From: JACVRW01 sp963812915
GTDB taxonomy: Bacteria; Actinomycetota; Thermoleophilia; Solirubrobacterales; Thermoleophilaceae
Assembly: GCA_963812915.1 (NCBI GenBank)
Contig: CAWEXB010000007.1
Coordinates: 124,001 to 188,000 of the forward strand
DNA length: 64,000 bases
Direction: 5' to 3'
A program made the translations under genes and the position numbers. Shown piece by piece: positions 62,873 through 64,000 of this stretch. Numbering within the stretch: position 1 is the first letter of the stretch; every line of letters begins with the position of its first letter. The notes under the pieces are model-generated. The model did not search any database and was not told the origin of the DNA. It worked only from the letters and a program-made list of their open reading frames with translations.

Positions 62873-64000
62873 GCACCGGCGCCAGCTCGATCAGCTCGTC
62901 GAGCGCCTTGCCGACCTCGCCCGCGAGCCGCTCCGGGTCGGGAACCGAGTTGCGGTCGGCGTAGACGCCGAAGAAGGCGCCGCCCGCCACGGTCGTGAAC
63001 CCGATCGAGAGGCCGTGCCGTTCCGCCAGCGGGACGATCGGGTAAGCCTCGCGCAGCGGGCAGCCGAGCATGTAGAGCTGCTCTTGGGGCCCGGGGATGT
63101 TGGACACGACGACGTTGAAGGTGTGCGGGCTGGCCACGATCCGCGACAGCGCGCGCTGCACCGGCGACGGCGCGTACGACGCGAGCTCGAGCACGGTGTC
63201 GGCGCCCTCCGGCTCCCCGTAGGCCTTGGCCTCGCGGGTGGCCAGGTGCACCGCGGCGAGGCGGGCGATCGGGTCCGGCTCGTGGCAGGGAAGCTCGACG
63301 AACAGGAACGCGATCCGGTTTCCGAGCTCGCCGGTGCCGCCGGCGCGGACGTTCACGGGCACCATCGCCTTCAGCCGCTGCGGCTCCGTGTCGTGGCGCT
63401 CGAGATAGCGCCGCACGCCTCCGGCCGCGGCGGCCAGCAGAACGTCGTTCACCGTCGTCCCGAAGGCGCGCTTTACGAGGCGCAGCTCGTCGAGCGAGCG
63501 CGACAGCGTCCCCAGATGGCGGTACGGGGAGAGCGGCTCGTTCAGGCGCTCGACCGGAGCGGTGCGCCTCAGCGAGTGGGCGAGGGCGCGGCCGCTTCGC
63601 TCCACGCCGGCCAAAAGCCGCTTCGGGGCGAGAGCCATGCGCGCCGAGGCGGAGGCCAGGCGCAGCTGCCCGCGTGCTCGGTCGAGCACTCCACCGACCA
63701 GCAGCTCACCCGTTGACGGCGCCGGCGTCGGCTCCCACGGATCGGGCTCGTCGGGTGGGACGTCGGGCTCGGCATCGAGCAGCAGCGCCGCCAACTCGAC
63801 TGCCGCGATCCCGTCGACCATGCAGTGGTGCGCCTTGCCCACGATGCCGACGCGCCCGTCGTCCAGCTCGTTGGCGATCCACAGCTCCCACAACGGGCGC
63901 TCGCGCGACAGCGGCGTGGACATGACGGTCGCGGCCAGCTCGAGCAGGTCGCCGCCCGACGAGCGCCTGACGTGCCGGGAGACGTCGAAGCGGTCGTCGT
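62838..64000 (-). CDS. wax ester synthase / diacylglycerol acyltransferase (WS/DGAT), partial
   Basis: The frame is open to the right edge, so the N-terminus is missing; 387 C-terminal residues are visible. The catalytic HHxxxDG is present as AHHCMVDGIAAVELA, followed by TVNDVLLAAAAGGVRRYL, MVPVNVRAGGTGELGNRI and NVVVSNIPGPQEQLYMLG, all typical of the family. These enzymes make storage triacylglycerol or wax esters from acyl-CoA. Convergent with the isochorismate synthase gene, sharing 35 bp. Confidence 0.9.
   Translation of the reverse strand, partial: DDRFDVSRHVRRSSGGDLLELAATVMSTPLSRERPLWELWIANELDDGRVGIVGKAHHCMVDGIAAVELAALLLDAEPDVPPDEPDPWEPTPAPSTGELLVGGVLDRARGQLRLASASARMALAPKRLLAGVERSGRALAHSLRRTAPVERLNEPLSPYRHLGTLSRSLDELRLVKRAFGTTVNDVLLAAAAGGVRRYLERHDTEPQRLKAMVPVNVRAGGTGELGNRIAFLFVELPCHEPDPIARLAAVHLATREAKAYGEPEGADTVLELASYAPSPVQRALSRIVASPHTFNVVVSNIPGPQEQLYMLGCPLREAYPIVPLAERHGLSIGFTTVAGGAFFGVYADRNSVPDPERLAGEVGKALDELIELAPVPTREAVAAPGA

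Overview
The window is a chromosomal segment of a high-GC bacterium, most likely an actinobacterium and probably class Thermoleophilia (inference from the GC bias, the GatCAB amidotransferase, the SnoaL, BTAD and Ser/Thr-kinase proteins and the promoter style; no 16S rRNA is present). No tRNA, rRNA or CRISPR array was recognised. Many starts lack a Shine-Dalgarno sequence and instead carry a TANNNT box 6-11 nt upstream, the signature of leaderless mRNAs.

Layout. 1-530: partial kelch-like protein (-). 0.6-4.7 kb: thrS, infC-rpmI-rplT and a SpoU-type RNA methyltransferase, followed by a TnpB-only IS200/IS605-type insertion. 6.2-15.7 kb: overlapping pheS-pheT-argC-argJ-argB-argD-GGCT-argG plus a small membrane protein. 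15.7-18.4 kb: a STAS/RsbW-like pair, a DUF2294 protein and a frameshifted ECF sigma factor. 18.4-23.0 kb: a dihydrofolate-reductase-like protein, dnaE and a Cys-rich orphan.

23.0-36.6 kb is the most unusual region. A strongly decayed, purine-rich relic of a kinase-cyclase-ATPase gene is followed by a four-gene overlapping operon: BTAD-USP regulator, Ser/Thr kinase with outer beta-propeller, and two tandem lipoprotein binding proteins. Next come a small anchored protein and a second kinase locus in which kinase, propeller and binding-protein domain lie in one (frameshifted) gene. The fused locus suggests that the split kinase and binding proteins form one sensor.

36.6-64 kb is mainly housekeeping: nfo/gltX divergent, SnoaL, histidine kinase and vanZ, an Rrf2 regulator, cysK-cysE, an ABC exporter, queuosine salvage, pcrA-folD, an MFS transporter, a thioesterase followed by gatC-gatA-gatB, small membrane proteins, a GNAT protein, ilvB-ilvN, isochorismate synthase and a partial WS/DGAT acyltransferase. 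Several otherwise intact genes (ECF sigma, pcrA, a small ORF near 55.9 kb, ilvB) carry one- or two-base indels, so part of the frameshift load may be sequence error.
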